From assembly GCA_963675435.1 (NCBI GenBank), contig OY776216.1:1364001-1428000 (forward strand): a DNA stretch of 64,000 nt. Direction: 5' to 3'. The notes beneath the pieces were generated by a model. The model did no database searches. It was not told the DNA's origin and saw only the letters and a list, made by a program, of their open reading frames with translations. The position numbers and the translations under genes are program-made. Source of the DNA: Saccharicrinis sp963675435. GTDB lineage: Bacteria; Bacteroidota; Bacteroidia; Bacteroidales; Marinilabiliaceae. Positions 46,652-56,494 of the stretch are shown in pieces (the first letter of the stretch is position 1; every line of letters begins with the position of its first letter).

Positions 46652-47668
46652 ATGAGTAATTTTAAAATATTAATTTTTTTAGGACTTGTTTCTGGTTTGT
46701 TTTCGTGCGTGCCATTAAAGCAGTTTCAGGAACTTGAGGATAGATATAACTCTAATAAAAATGAATTAAGAAGTCTGAAACAGAATAATGAAGAGCTGGA
46801 AGTAACAAATAATGAATTGTCTTCGGAAGTTGAGCGACTTAAAAATGCAATAGAAAAATTGGAAAAAGATACATTAAGGTTAGCACGGAAAGTATGGTCT
46901 TTGCAGAATAGAAATAAGGAACTTTCCGGGGCATACAATAGTTATCTTGAAGAGATGTTAAAAAATAATCAGGATAAATCTTCAGGCGATCTGTTAAAAC
47001 ACTTGCAAACATTGCATGAGGAATTGCAAAAAAGAGAAGATGATTTAATTGCAGCCGAAAGAGAATTAGAAGCAAAAAGAGTAGGGCTAGATCAAGCTAA
47101 GAGTAATTTGCAGGTAATGGAGAAGGAGTTGGAACAAAGAAATAAACGTCTCTATGAATTGGAAGGTGCTTTGGCTGAGAAAGATTCTTTAATGAATGCT
47201 TTAAGAACTACTGTTGCAGATGCTTTAACCGGCTTTAATGATGATGAATTGGCAGTTCATATTAAAAATGGAAAGGTTTATGTTTCCATGGAAGAGAAGT
47301 TATTGTTTAGCTCAGGAAGTTATCAGGTAAGTGCTGCAGGAGTTTCTGCATTGAATAAAATTGCAGGCGTTTTAGAGGAAAAGAAAGATATTAATGTATT
47401 AGTTGAGGGACATACGGATGACGTTCCATATAAAAGTTCTGTTTTGTTAGATAATTGGGATTTGAGTGTAAAAAGAGCTACATCAGTTACCAGAATTTTA
47501 TTAAATGGAGGTAGTATTGAACCTTCTAGAATAACAGCTGCAGGAAGAAGTGAGTATGTTCCAATTCAAAAGGGAAAAACTCCGGAAGCAAGAAAGAAAA
47601 ATAGAAGAACTGAAATTATTTTATCTCCTAACCTTGATCAGATTTTCAACATACTCGAAACCAATTAA
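46652..47668 (+). CDS. OmpA-like lipoprotein
   Basis: A 338-residue protein has a lipoprotein signal (LFSC, lipidated C19). A long coiled-coil middle follows (about residues 25-190, heptad-rich with many K, E, L, N), then an OmpA/MotB peptidoglycan-binding domain (VLVEGHTDDVPYK and AAGRSEYVPIQ). This layout tethers the outer membrane to peptidoglycan. Its last codons overlap a frame of the radical SAM gene downstream. Confidence 0.87.
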   Translation: MSNFKILIFLGLVSGLFSCVPLKQFQELEDRYNSNKNELRSLKQNNEELEVTNNELSSEVERLKNAIEKLEKDTLRLARKVWSLQNRNKELSGAYNSYLEEMLKNNQDKSSGDLLKHLQTLHEELQKREDDLIAAERELEAKRVGLDQAKSNLQVMEKELEQRNKRLYELEGALAEKDSLMNALRTTVADALTGFNDDELAVHIKNGKVYVSMEEKLLFSSGSYQVSAAGVSALNKIAGVLEEKKDINVLVEGHTDDVPYKSSVLLDNWDLSVKRATSVTRILLNGGSIEPSRITAAGRSEYVPIQKGKTPEARKKNRRTEIILSPNLDQIFNILETN

Positions 47669-47732
47669 GCGTTTAAAGGTATTTATTATATATGTACAAA
47701 TTTATCTAGGAGCTTGTAGTTTTTATAAGCTC

Positions 47733-48689
47733 GTGAATTTGTTGTACTTACATTTGTACTATTTCATTAGTGGGTTCAGTAAAATATTGTTCTCTAATAA
47801 AGGGTTTCCGCTTGCGGTTAGCATTGAACCAATTAATATATGTAACCTTTCCTGTCCAGAATGTCCAACTGGATTAAAAGAGATTAAAAGAAACAAAGGA
47901 AGTATCGCTCTTGATTTGTTTCAAAAAATAATAGATCAAATTTCAAAGCATACATTTTTGGTAAATCTTTATTTTCAAGGTGAACCTTTAATGCATATAA
48001 AGTTATTTTCTCTCATAGCTTATGCAAAACAAAAAGGTCTTGTTGTTTCAACTTCTACAAATGCGCAATATATAACACCAACTGTAGCTGAAAAAATTGT
48101 TGAATCAGGATTAGATGAAATTATTGTTTCATTGGATGGTATTACGCAGACGGTTTATGAAAAATACCGGGTTGGTGGAGATTTGAATAAAGTGCTTAGT
48201 GGAATAAAGAATATAGTAGCTGCAAAACAAAAGTTTAATTCTAAACGTCCTGTTATAAGAACCCAGATGTTGGCTTTTAGTTTTAATGAACATCAAATTA
48301 GTGCTTTCAAAAAACAGTCATATGACTTAGGAGTAGACATTGCTGATGTTAAAACTGCTCAAATATATGATGTTGATAATAAAAGAGACCTATTGCCACA
48401 ATCTGAAATGTTAACAAGGTATAGTGATGATAATCACAATTCAATAAGTTTAAAAGGAAAAATAAAAAATAGCTGTTGGAAACATTGGTCTTCAATGGTT
48501 ATTACCTGGGATGGAGATGTTGTTCCTTGTTGTTTTGATAAGGATGCGCATTTTAAAATGGGGAATATTCAGGATGATTCATTGAACTCTATTTGGAATA
48601 GTACCAGATTTAATAATTTTAGAAAAACTATTTTGCAGCAACAGAAAAGTATTGATATGTGCAATAATTGTCCTTTAAGTAGGGGCTAG
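47733..48689 (+). CDS. Radical SAM/SPASM-domain protein
   Basis: From GTG 47733 (318 residues) it has the radical SAM motif CNLSCPEC (C-x3-C-x2-C), a Gly-rich LYFQGEPLMHI segment and a C-terminal SPASM-like cysteine set: SCWKHWSSMV, VVPCCFDKD and a final CNNC. Such enzymes modify peptides or act in cofactor or cell-wall chemistry; the substrate is not identifiable. An open frame begins at 47550 inside the OmpA gene but this would be a long overlap, so the GTG start is preferred. The real start is uncertain. Confidence 0.72.
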   Translation: MNLLYLHLYYFISGFSKILFSNKGFPLAVSIEPINICNLSCPECPTGLKEIKRNKGSIALDLFQKIIDQISKHTFLVNLYFQGEPLMHIKLFSLIAYAKQKGLVVSTSTNAQYITPTVAEKIVESGLDEIIVSLDGITQTVYEKYRVGGDLNKVLSGIKNIVAAKQKFNSKRPVIRTQMLAFSFNEHQISAFKKQSYDLGVDIADVKTAQIYDVDNKRDLLPQSEMLTRYSDDNHNSISLKGKIKNSCWKHWSSMVITWDGDVVPCCFDKDAHFKMGNIQDDSLNSIWNSTRFNNFRKTILQQQKSIDMCNNCPLSRG

Positions 48690-48869
48690 GGGTTAGTAAA
48701 GTAGACTTTATTTATTATGATTGCTTAAAATGCCATAATTGTTAATAAGTTTTGGATAGATTTTACGTTTTTTTTGACTAAAAATCAAGAAGTTTAAGTT
48801 GAAAATCCTAATTTTAGGTTTTAGAATAAACCTCACAGCAGCAGGAATAAAAATTTCCTGTTATAATGT

Positions 48870-50699
48870 ATGATTAAGAAAGAACGAAGTCGAACACTCC
48901 GAAAGATAGATATATGTGTAAGGAGAAGGTTAGGTCCTACATCCTTACCTTCCGGGAATGGTTTCCTTTATTGGAGAGAGCGAATCTTTCATTGTTTTAT
49001 CATCGCTTTAATTTCTGTAGGTCTTCTTTCTTATTTATATTATACCATTTCCTTTTTGCAAGATGAAAAATATATTTCTGCAATATTTAGTTCCGTTATA
49101 TTTATATCAACTCTTTTTGTTTCTATAGTACGTACTTTGCCTTTAAAAATAAGAGCATCCTGGGTGTTAACCTGTATTTATTTATTGGGTGGTTATTTAT
49201 TTGTTATTAAAGGTCCCGATTCGTTAGGTCTGGTATTGTTATTAGCATATTCAATATTGTCGGCTATTTTGTTGGGCTACAAATCAAGTGTGTATTCAGT
49301 TGTATTTAACATTTTGTTGCTAGGAATTGCTTTTGTATTGCATTACACATCTCTTATAACCAATGAGCTATTGATTAATTTAAATATTGGAACTTACTTG
49401 AATTTAATAGCTCTTTTTGTTGTTGCAAATATAATTACGCTATTTCCGTTAGTTTCATTTATTAATGGAATGACATTTAGTTTTGAAAAGGAACTTAGAT
49501 ATAAGAATATTTTAAGTAAAGAACGTGAAAAACTAATGCGTGCAAAGATAAAGGCAGAGGAGTCTGATGTTCTGAAAACATCATTTCTGTCTAATATGTC
49601 TCACGAAATTCGAACTCCTATGAATGCCATTCTGGGGTTTAGTAATTTATTATCGCATAAAGAAATTAGTAGTAGCGAAAAAGAAGAATTTGTTAACTTG
49701 ATTAGGATCAATGGTAAAAACTTATTGACTCTTGTTGAGGATATCATAGATATTTCTAAGATTGACAGTGGACAGTTGCAGGTTAAAAACAGTCCGGTTT
49801 GTTTGCACGAAATCCTAAAAGAGGTTTATAATTCTTTTTGGGATGATATAAAGCGTAGAGGTCAGTTGAATATTAAACTTTATTTAAATGAAGGTATTTC
49901 TGATAAGAAAACAATGATTCTGACTGATGCCTTTCGTTTACGACAAGTATTGATAAATCTAGTAGGAAATGGAATAAAGTTTACAGATAGAGGTTTTGTA
50001 GAGTTTGGCTACGAATTAAAAAATGAGGAGGTACTTCAGTTTTATATTAAGGATACTGGAATAGGTCTTCCCAAAGGAAAAGAGCAGGAAGTATTTGAAC
50101 GCTTTTCAAAGTTTTCAAATGATAAACAAAAAATGTTATACGGCGGAACGGGTATTGGGTTATCAATAGCAAGAGATGTTGTATCATTGATGGGAGGTAA
50201 AATATGGGTAGAATCAGAAGAAAAAGTTGGAAGTACATTCTATTTTACAATCCCTTATCATAAAGTATCTAATGTAGCGATTAAGCCAGAGGATGAAATG
50301 CCAGTGACAAAGTATAATTGGGAAGGAAAGACCTTTTTGGTAGCAGAAGATGAGGAGGATAATTTCAGATATCTTGAGGTTGCTTTATCTATTTCAAATG
50401 CTAGTTTAATCTGGGCTCGAAATGGGGCGGAGGCTGTAGATATATTTAACAGGATTAATGATATTGACTTGGTTTTAATGGATATCAAAATGCCTGAAAT
50501 GGATGGGTACTCAGCAACAAGAGAAATCAAATTAAAAAATAACAATGTGCCAGTAATCGCTCAAACAGCTTATGCTATGAGTGAAGAAAAGGAAAAGTCG
50601 CGATTGGCTGGTTGTGATGATTATATTGCTAAACCTATAAATTATAGCGACTTACTTAAGGTAATACATAAGCATGTACCAGGTACAAATGGACAATAA
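48870..50699 (+). CDS. Membrane-bound hybrid sensor histidine kinase
   Basis: A 609-residue kinase has five or six membrane helices in residues about 40-200. A short linker leads to a HisKA domain with H245 (SHEIRTPMNA), an ATPase domain (DTGIGLP, GGTGIGLS) and a C-terminal receiver with phosphoacceptor D538 (VLMDIKMP). Its membrane sensor resembles neither a periplasmic domain nor a PAS module, so the input is unknown. Second hybrid kinase in the window. Confidence 0.92.
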   Translation: MIKKERSRTLRKIDICVRRRLGPTSLPSGNGFLYWRERIFHCFIIALISVGLLSYLYYTISFLQDEKYISAIFSSVIFISTLFVSIVRTLPLKIRASWVLTCIYLLGGYLFVIKGPDSLGLVLLLAYSILSAILLGYKSSVYSVVFNILLLGIAFVLHYTSLITNELLINLNIGTYLNLIALFVVANIITLFPLVSFINGMTFSFEKELRYKNILSKEREKLMRAKIKAEESDVLKTSFLSNMSHEIRTPMNAILGFSNLLSHKEISSSEKEEFVNLIRINGKNLLTLVEDIIDISKIDSGQLQVKNSPVCLHEILKEVYNSFWDDIKRRGQLNIKLYLNEGISDKKTMILTDAFRLRQVLINLVGNGIKFTDRGFVEFGYELKNEEVLQFYIKDTGIGLPKGKEQEVFERFSKFSNDKQKMLYGGTGIGLSIARDVVSLMGGKIWVESEEKVGSTFYFTIPYHKVSNVAIKPEDEMPVTKYNWEGKTFLVAEDEEDNFRYLEVALSISNASLIWARNGAEAVDIFNRINDIDLVLMDIKMPEMDGYSATREIKLKNNNVPVIAQTAYAMSEEKEKSRLAGCDDYIAKPINYSDLLKVIHKHVPGTNGQ

Positions 50700-50702
50700 A
50701 AA

Positions 50703-50729
50703 AGAGGTTGCATCTTATAGCTAACCTCT
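50703..50729. terminator. Weak terminator between the kinase and frr
   Basis: AGAGGTT at 50703-50709 pairs with AACCTCT at 50723-50729, between the convergent genes. The T-run is short. Confidence 0.5.
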
Positions 50730-50757
50730 CTTCTGTGTTTTTTAGGGATGTATTTTT

Positions 50758-51321
50758 CTATATAGTTAAGATATCTTTCTCTTTTTTAGCGATGTGTTCA
50801 TCAACTATATTAGAATATTTATCTGTAAGTTTTTGAACTTCAGTTTCAGCATCTTTTTCAATGTCTTCAGCAAGTCCATCTTTTTTCATCTTTTTCAGTT
50901 CTTCGTTGCTGTCTCTTCTAACGTTGCGAATACTAATTCTTGCATCTTCAGCTTCTTTTTTCGCTTGTTTTACAAGGTCCTTACGTCTTTCTTCGGTCAA
51001 AGGAGGAACGTTAATTCGAACAATTTCACCATTGTTTTCAGGATTGAAACCTAAGTTTGCAACCATAATAGCTTTTTCAATAGGTTGAATCATAGCTTTT
51101 TCCCATGGCTGGATAGCAATGGTTCTCGGATCAGGAGTGTTAACATTAGCAACTTGTTGTAAAGGAGTCATTGAACCATAGTAATCAACCATAACTCCAT
51201 CAAGCATACCAGGGCTTGCCTTTCCTGCTCTGATTTTAATCAATTCATGTTCAAGATGGGTAATCGCTTTATCCATCTTTTCTTGAGCCATTTCAAGTAA
51301 TATTTCTATTTCCTCTGTCAT
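50758..51321 (-). CDS. frr: Ribosome recycling factor
   Basis: A 187-residue RRF with the classic KIRAGKASPGMLDGVMVDYYG and LTEERRKDLVKQAKKEAED segments, forming the three-helix bundle and the small beta domain. It dissociates post-termination ribosomes with EF-G. No partner such as pyrH is adjacent. Confidence 0.96.
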   Translation of the reverse strand: MTEEIEILLEMAQEKMDKAITHLEHELIKIRAGKASPGMLDGVMVDYYGSMTPLQQVANVNTPDPRTIAIQPWEKAMIQPIEKAIMVANLGFNPENNGEIVRINVPPLTEERRKDLVKQAKKEAEDARISIRNVRRDSNEELKKMKKDGLAEDIEKDAETEVQKLTDKYSNIVDEHIAKKEKDILTI

Positions 51322-51722
51322 AACAAACGAATTTCAATGCAATTTAACTTATGTTAAGGTAACATATTTTCACATGCAAAAGTATAAAACTTTACTATAT
51401 TATGAAAGTAGTATCATTTGATGCTTTTTTATGTTTCAATTGATGTATTAAAATGCAATAGTTTTATTACGCCACTTTATTTAGCCTTTATTAAAAATTA
51501 ACTATTATTTACTTTCCGAAGTGTGGCTTATAGAGCTTCTTTTAATAGTTATCAAATGTTAAAAACTGTTCTAAAATAATTAACAATATTTTTAAATTCG
51601 ATTTTCCCATATCTATTTATTCAAATTGCTTGATATTGCATTCTTTTATTTGGTTGATATTTAGAATTGTATGTACTTTTTCTTAGACGGATTTTAAATA
51701 AAGATTTTTTTCTTTATTCTTA
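51322..51722. other. A/T-rich intergenic region upstream of sdhCAB
   Basis: This divergent gap between frr and sdhC has no gene and no repeat that I could identify. The sdh promoter lies immediately after it, at 51723-51752. Confidence 0.5.
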
Positions 51723-51752
51723 TTGCAAAACACCGTGAACACACTACCTTTG
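51723..51752 (+). promoter_or_regulatory. Promoter of sdhCAB (Bacteroidota -33/-7)
   Basis: TTGC at 51723-51726 and TACCTTTG at 51745-51752 (TAnnTTTG) are separated by 18 bp. The -7 box is 49 bp before the sdhC start. Confidence 0.65.
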
Positions 51753-51801
51753 CAATTCAATTTTTTGAAAATATATATTTAGAGATTTAATATTTAACTT
51801 T

Positions 51802-52476
51802 ATGAGTAATCTATTTTGTTCCTCGATTGGAAGAAAGCTTGTGATGAGTTTGTCAGGGCTTTTCTTGATTATCTTTTTGATAGTCCATCTTTCAGTTAAC
51901 TTAATGTTATTAGTTCCAGATGGTGGAGAAACTTTTAATATCGCAGCTAATTTTATGGCGCTGCCAGTTATAAAGTACGGTCTTCAGCCTGTTCTTGCTT
52001 TAGGTTTTATCGTGCACATTGTTTTTGCAGCAATGTTAACAGCACAAAATAATAAAGCACGTGGACATAACAAGTATGCATCAGGTAACAGTACTAAAGA
52101 AGTAATGTGGGCTTCTAAGAACATGTTCGTTTTAGGTATTGTTGTTGTTGCTTTTTTAGCTGTACACATTCTTGACTATTTTGTGCCATTGCAAATTACC
52201 CATGGTGCAAAAGAAGTAACTATTGGTGGTGCTACTATGCACGATACTTATAGTTTAGTGAAAGAAACGCTACAGAATCCGATTAAAGTTATTCTTTATG
52301 TTATCGGATCTTTAGGGTTAGCGCTTCACCTTACTCATGGATTTTGGTCAGCATTCCAAACTTTAGGTGCTAGTAATAGTATTTGGCGTAAGCGTTGGAC
52401 TGTAATCGGAACTATTTTCGCGTGGGTTGTAAGCCTTGGTTTTTGTGTCATCGCGATTACAATGTTTTTATCTTAA
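51802..52476 (+). CDS. sdhC: Succinate dehydrogenase/fumarate reductase cytochrome b subunit
   Basis: A 224-residue membrane protein with about five helices and histidines suited to bis-His heme b binding (HLSVNLMLL, GFIVHIVFAA, LAVHILDYF, ALHLTHGFW). It matches the Bacteroidota/B-type b558 subunit that joins succinate oxidation or fumarate reduction to quinones. First gene of sdhCAB, 19 bp before sdhA. Confidence 0.92.
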   Translation: MSNLFCSSIGRKLVMSLSGLFLIIFLIVHLSVNLMLLVPDGGETFNIAANFMALPVIKYGLQPVLALGFIVHIVFAAMLTAQNNKARGHNKYASGNSTKEVMWASKNMFVLGIVVVAFLAVHILDYFVPLQITHGAKEVTIGGATMHDTYSLVKETLQNPIKVILYVIGSLGLALHLTHGFWSAFQTLGASNSIWRKRWTVIGTIFAWVVSLGFCVIAITMFLS

Positions 52477-52495
52477 TCCTTTAATTTTTTAAGAA

Positions 52496-54433
52496 ATGAA
52501 GTTAGATTCTAAGATTCCAGAAGGGCCATTGGCCGAAAAATGGACCAATTATAAAAATCACCAAAAATTGGTGAACCCAGCAAATAAGCGAAACCTTGAT
52601 ATTATTGTTGTAGGAACAGGTTTGGCAGGAGCTTCTGCTGCTGCTTCTTTTGGTGAAATGGGTTTTAAAGTAAAAAACTTTACTATTCAGGATTCACCTC
52701 GTCGTGCTCACTCTATTGCTGCACAAGGGGGGATCAATGCTGCTAAAAACTATCCTAACGATGGAGACTCAATCTATCGTTTATTTTATGATACAGTAAA
52801 AGGTGGTGACTACCGTGCTCGTGAAGCTAATGTTTATCGTTTGGCTTCTGTAAGTAACGATATTATCGACCAATGTGTTGCTCAAGGCGTACCTTTTGCT
52901 CGTGAATACGGAGGTTTATTAGATAACCGTTCTTTTGGTGGAGCACAGGTTAGTCGTACTTTTTATGCAAAAGGACAAACTGGACAACAGTTATTAATTG
53001 GTGCTTACCAGGCTTTAATGCGTCAGGTAAATGCAGGTACTGTTGATATGTATACACGTACTGAAATTGTTGACATTGTAATGGTTGATGGTAAAGCTCG
53101 TGGAGTTATTGCTCGTGACTTGGTAACAGGAGAATTTTCGCGTCATTTTGGTCATGCAGTTGTGTTAGCAACAGGAGGTTACGGAAATACATTCTTCCTT
53201 TCAACAAATGCAATGGGATCAAATGGTTCTGCTGCAATTAAAGCTTTTGAAAAAGGAGCTGTATTTGCAAACCCTTGTTTTGCTCAGATTCATCCAACTT
53301 GTATTCCAGTTCACGGTGAATTCCAATCTAAATTAACTTTGATGTCTGAGTCTTTACGTAACGATGGTCGTATCTGGGTTCCTAAAAAGAAAGAAGATGC
53401 AGAAGCGATCCGCGCAGGAAAGAAGAAGCCAACTGACATTAAAGATGAAGATAGAGATTACTACTTAGAAAGAAGATATCCTGCATTTGGTAACTTAGTA
53501 CCTCGTGACGTTGCTTCACGTGCAGCAAAAGAAAGATGCGATGCAGGTTATGGTGTTGGAGCTACAGGTTTAGCTGTATATCTTGATTTTAAATCAGCAA
53601 TTGAGCGTTTAGGAGAAGATACTATCCGTGCACGTTACGGAAACTTATTCCAAATGTATGAAAAGATTGTTGATGACAATCCATATGAAACACCAATGAT
53701 GATCTATCCTGCTATTCACTACACAATGGGTGGTATCTGGGTTGATTATGAATTACAAACAACTGTTCCCGGATTATTTGCAGCAGGTGAGGCTAACTTC
53801 TCTGATCACGGTGCTAACCGTCTTGGAGCATCTGCTTTAATGCAAGGTTTAGCTGATGGTTATTTCGTATTACCATACACTATCCAAAATTATCTTGCAG
53901 ATGATATTCGAACACCACGTATGACAGGTGAAGAAAAAGAATTTGTTGAGGCAGAAAAAGCTGCTAAAGATAAGTTTACAAAATTATTAGCTATTAAAGG
54001 AAAACGTTCAGTTGATAGTATCCACAAAGAATTAGGATTAGTAATGTGGGATTTTGTAGGTATGGCTCGTAACAAGCAAGGTCTTGAAGAGGCAATCGAA
54101 AAAATCGCTGCTATCAAAAAAGAATTCTGGTCGAATGTTAAGATTCCTGGATCAGGAGAAGGAATGAATGTTGAGCTTGAAAAAGCTTCTCGTTTAGCTG
54201 ACTTTATTACTATTGGAGACTTAATGGCTCGCGATGCTTTACACCGTGAAGAGTCTTGTGGTGGTCACTTCCGCGAAGAGTATCAGACTGAAGAAGGTGA
54301 AGCACAACGTCAGGATGATAAATTTACTTACACTGGATGTTGGGAATATCAAGGTGAAGATAAAGCACCTATCATGCATAAAGAAGACCTTAAATTTGAT
54401 GTGGTTAAAGTTGCACAACGTAACTATAAATAA
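52496..54433 (+). CDS. sdhA: Succinate dehydrogenase/fumarate reductase flavoprotein
   Basis: A 645-residue flavoprotein with the FAD-binding VVGTGLAGASAAASFGEMG, the covalent-flavin region HSIAAQGGINAAKN, a catalytic-domain run HPTCIPVHGEF, and the FRD/SDH signature (DHGANRLGASALMQGLADG). It oxidises succinate or reduces fumarate; direction cannot be read from sequence. In Bacteroidota that also carry PEP carboxylase the reductive direction in succinate fermentation is common. Confidence 0.96.
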   Translation: MKLDSKIPEGPLAEKWTNYKNHQKLVNPANKRNLDIIVVGTGLAGASAAASFGEMGFKVKNFTIQDSPRRAHSIAAQGGINAAKNYPNDGDSIYRLFYDTVKGGDYRAREANVYRLASVSNDIIDQCVAQGVPFAREYGGLLDNRSFGGAQVSRTFYAKGQTGQQLLIGAYQALMRQVNAGTVDMYTRTEIVDIVMVDGKARGVIARDLVTGEFSRHFGHAVVLATGGYGNTFFLSTNAMGSNGSAAIKAFEKGAVFANPCFAQIHPTCIPVHGEFQSKLTLMSESLRNDGRIWVPKKKEDAEAIRAGKKKPTDIKDEDRDYYLERRYPAFGNLVPRDVASRAAKERCDAGYGVGATGLAVYLDFKSAIERLGEDTIRARYGNLFQMYEKIVDDNPYETPMMIYPAIHYTMGGIWVDYELQTTVPGLFAAGEANFSDHGANRLGASALMQGLADGYFVLPYTIQNYLADDIRTPRMTGEEKEFVEAEKAAKDKFTKLLAIKGKRSVDSIHKELGLVMWDFVGMARNKQGLEEAIEKIAAIKKEFWSNVKIPGSGEGMNVELEKASRLADFITIGDLMARDALHREESCGGHFREEYQTEEGEAQRQDDKFTYTGCWEYQGEDKAPIMHKEDLKFDVVKVAQRNYK

Positions 54434-54473
54434 TCTTGTAGGTCATTAATGTTCATAAGTTAAACAGAGAAAA

Positions 54474-55229
54474 ATGGAAAATAATATAAATTTGACTCTT
54501 AAAGTTTGGCGTCAGAACGGGCCACAAGACAAGGGTCGTTTTGAAACATACAAACTTGATAGTGTTTCTACAGAAAGTTCATTTCTTGAAATGATGGACC
54601 TTCTTAATGAGCAATTAATTGGTGAAGGTAAAGAGCCAGTTGCATTTGATCACGATTGTCGTGAAGGTATTTGTGGTATGTGTTCTTTATATATTAATGG
54701 TCGTCCTCATGGGCCTGATGATGATGTAACTACTTGTCAGTTACACATGCGTAAGTTTAAAAATGGAGAGACTATTACGATTGAACCTTGGAGATCTGCA
54801 GGATTCCCTGTAATTAAAGATTTAATTGTAAACCGTAATGCTTTCGATCAAATTATTGCTGCAGGTGGTTATACTTCAGTAAGTACTGGTGGTGTACCTG
54901 ATGCTAATGCGATTCCAATTCCAAAACCTGATGCTGACGAAGCTATGGATGCTGCTTCTTGTATTGGTTGTGGAGCTTGTGTTGCAACATGTAAAAATGG
55001 TTCTGCAATGTTATTTGTTTCTGCTAAAGTGAGTCACTTAGCTCTTTTACCACAAGGTAAAGTTGAGGCTGCTCGCAGAGCAAAAGCAATGGTAAGTAAA
55101 ATGGATGAGCTTGGTTTTGGTAACTGTACTAATACAGGTGCTTGTGAAGTAGAGTGTCCTAAGGGAGTGTCTATTTCAAACATCGCTCGATTAAATAGAG
55201 AATTCTTAAAAGCTAAATTAGCTGACTAA
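54474..55229 (+). CDS. sdhB: Succinate dehydrogenase/fumarate reductase iron-sulfur protein
   Basis: A 251-residue protein with an N-terminal [2Fe-2S] ferredoxin domain (CREGICGMC and a later C in DVTTCQLHM) and a C-terminal domain with cysteine motifs CIGCGACVATC and CTNTGACEVECP for two further clusters. It passes electrons from sdhA to the cytochrome b subunit. Last gene of the operon. Confidence 0.96.
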   Translation: MENNINLTLKVWRQNGPQDKGRFETYKLDSVSTESSFLEMMDLLNEQLIGEGKEPVAFDHDCREGICGMCSLYINGRPHGPDDDVTTCQLHMRKFKNGETITIEPWRSAGFPVIKDLIVNRNAFDQIIAAGGYTSVSTGGVPDANAIPIPKPDADEAMDAASCIGCGACVATCKNGSAMLFVSAKVSHLALLPQGKVEAARRAKAMVSKMDELGFGNCTNTGACEVECPKGVSISNIARLNREFLKAKLAD

Positions 55230-55250
55230 GTTTTTGATTCTTGCTAAAAA

Positions 55251-55284
55251 AAAAGAGGTTGTCATTAGACAACCTCTTTTTTTT
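55251..55284. terminator. Strong terminator after sdhCAB
   Basis: A 13-bp perfect stem, AAAAGAGGTTGTC (55251-55263) and GACAACCTCTTTT (55268-55280), with a four-base loop and a T-run on both sides. Confidence 0.9.
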
Positions 55285-55339
55285 GTTTATTATTTATTTT
55301 TAAAGAAGTATTCTTGATTAATGTATACAGCCTTATTGT

Positions 55340-56494
55340 TTATTGTAAAGTGTCCTTGCGGCGAATTTTAATCTTCATAGCTCCTTCAATAGGTTCTTCT
55401 GATACTAAAATTAAATAACCACCGCCTCCGGCTCCGGCAAGTTTCCAAGCTATTGCCTTATCTTTATATTGATCAATTTCGGAAGTGATTTTGTCATTGA
55501 GCATTGCTGGAAACATTTTAGTTTGTGCATGAAATGAAGCCAGAAATCCGTCAGCAAATTTCTTAAGATCTTTTTCGTTTATAGCTTCCCATACCTTTTC
55601 TGATGCTTGAGATAATTGCTGGACATTTTCTTTTGTTATATAAGTTTCTTTTAATAAATCTAAATGGTTCTCACGAGGCCATAACAGTACCATGTATATA
55701 TGGTCCTCTAACCAAGTGAGGATATCTTCAGAATGTACAGATTCAAAACTTTTTGGCCAATACTCATTATCGTAATAGTGGCGAACAACACCTGGCATAC
55801 ATATTCCTATAGCATCTTGTGCTCCTGAAATAATTTTTGATCCAGGCGTGTTTTCAAACTTAAATAGAATTTCTGCAAGTTTCTCAGGCTTTCCTAAAGG
55901 TAAATGATATGGCCATATTTTTTTTGCGGCATTACGCGTTGAAGTAGACATACCACATCTTTCATTGTATTCAATTATTGGCTCAAGAGACACAGTGATA
56001 GCCCATCCTGGATGAAATTTAGATACATAAGGTTGATCAATCCAAGTTCCTGCTAAATCAATTCGATAAGGTAATGTGCAATTGTCATTTGATCGTATTG
56101 CCGTAGTTGATCTTTCAGGCAGACCAGCATCAGGAATACGCTTTAATATTTTCAGATCGATATTTAAAGCTTTGCAAAGCTCTTTTTTTGCAGGGGAATA
56201 TCCATCTTCATTCACAACAAAATAGTCAGGTCTTAATTCGTGTAACTCTTGTTCAAAATCTAAAATACCAGAACCTTTATTTACGAAAGCTTTAGTAATG
56301 TGTTTTAAAGAGTTTAACATGTAAAGTCTCTCTTGTTCCGAATTAATCGTTTTTCTGCCTTTTAATTCTTCTATTGTTTGATCAGAGCCAATACCAACAT
56401 ATACATTGCCATATTTAGAAGCTTCTTTAAAAAAGGCAACATGACCACTATGAAGCATATCAAAACATCCTGAGACAAAAACTTTTTTTTCCAT
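55340..56494 (-). CDS. Cytidylyltransferase-GHMP kinase fusion
   Basis: A 384-residue fusion. Residues 1 to about 130 form a nucleotidyltransferase of the cytidylyltransferase class: GCFDMLHSGHVAFF with the HxGH motif at 15-18 and a later ERLYMLNSL and PERSTTAIRS. The remainder is GHMP-kinase-like, with an opening DLAGTWIDQPYVSKF (substrate-binding loop) and a C-terminal KLAGAGGGGYLILVS, the GHMP motif 3. It could phosphorylate a sugar and then activate it as a nucleotide sugar, like the two-domain Fkp of fucose salvage though with a different nucleotidyltransferase. Substrate is unknown. Confidence 0.8.
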   Translation of the reverse strand: MEKKVFVSGCFDMLHSGHVAFFKEASKYGNVYVGIGSDQTIEELKGRKTINSEQERLYMLNSLKHITKAFVNKGSGILDFEQELHELRPDYFVVNEDGYSPAKKELCKALNIDLKILKRIPDAGLPERSTTAIRSNDNCTLPYRIDLAGTWIDQPYVSKFHPGWAITVSLEPIIEYNERCGMSTSTRNAAKKIWPYHLPLGKPEKLAEILFKFENTPGSKIISGAQDAIGICMPGVVRHYYDNEYWPKSFESVHSEDILTWLEDHIYMVLLWPRENHLDLLKETYITKENVQQLSQASEKVWEAINEKDLKKFADGFLASFHAQTKMFPAMLNDKITSEIDQYKDKAIAWKLAGAGGGGYLILVSEEPIEGAMKIKIRRKDTLQ

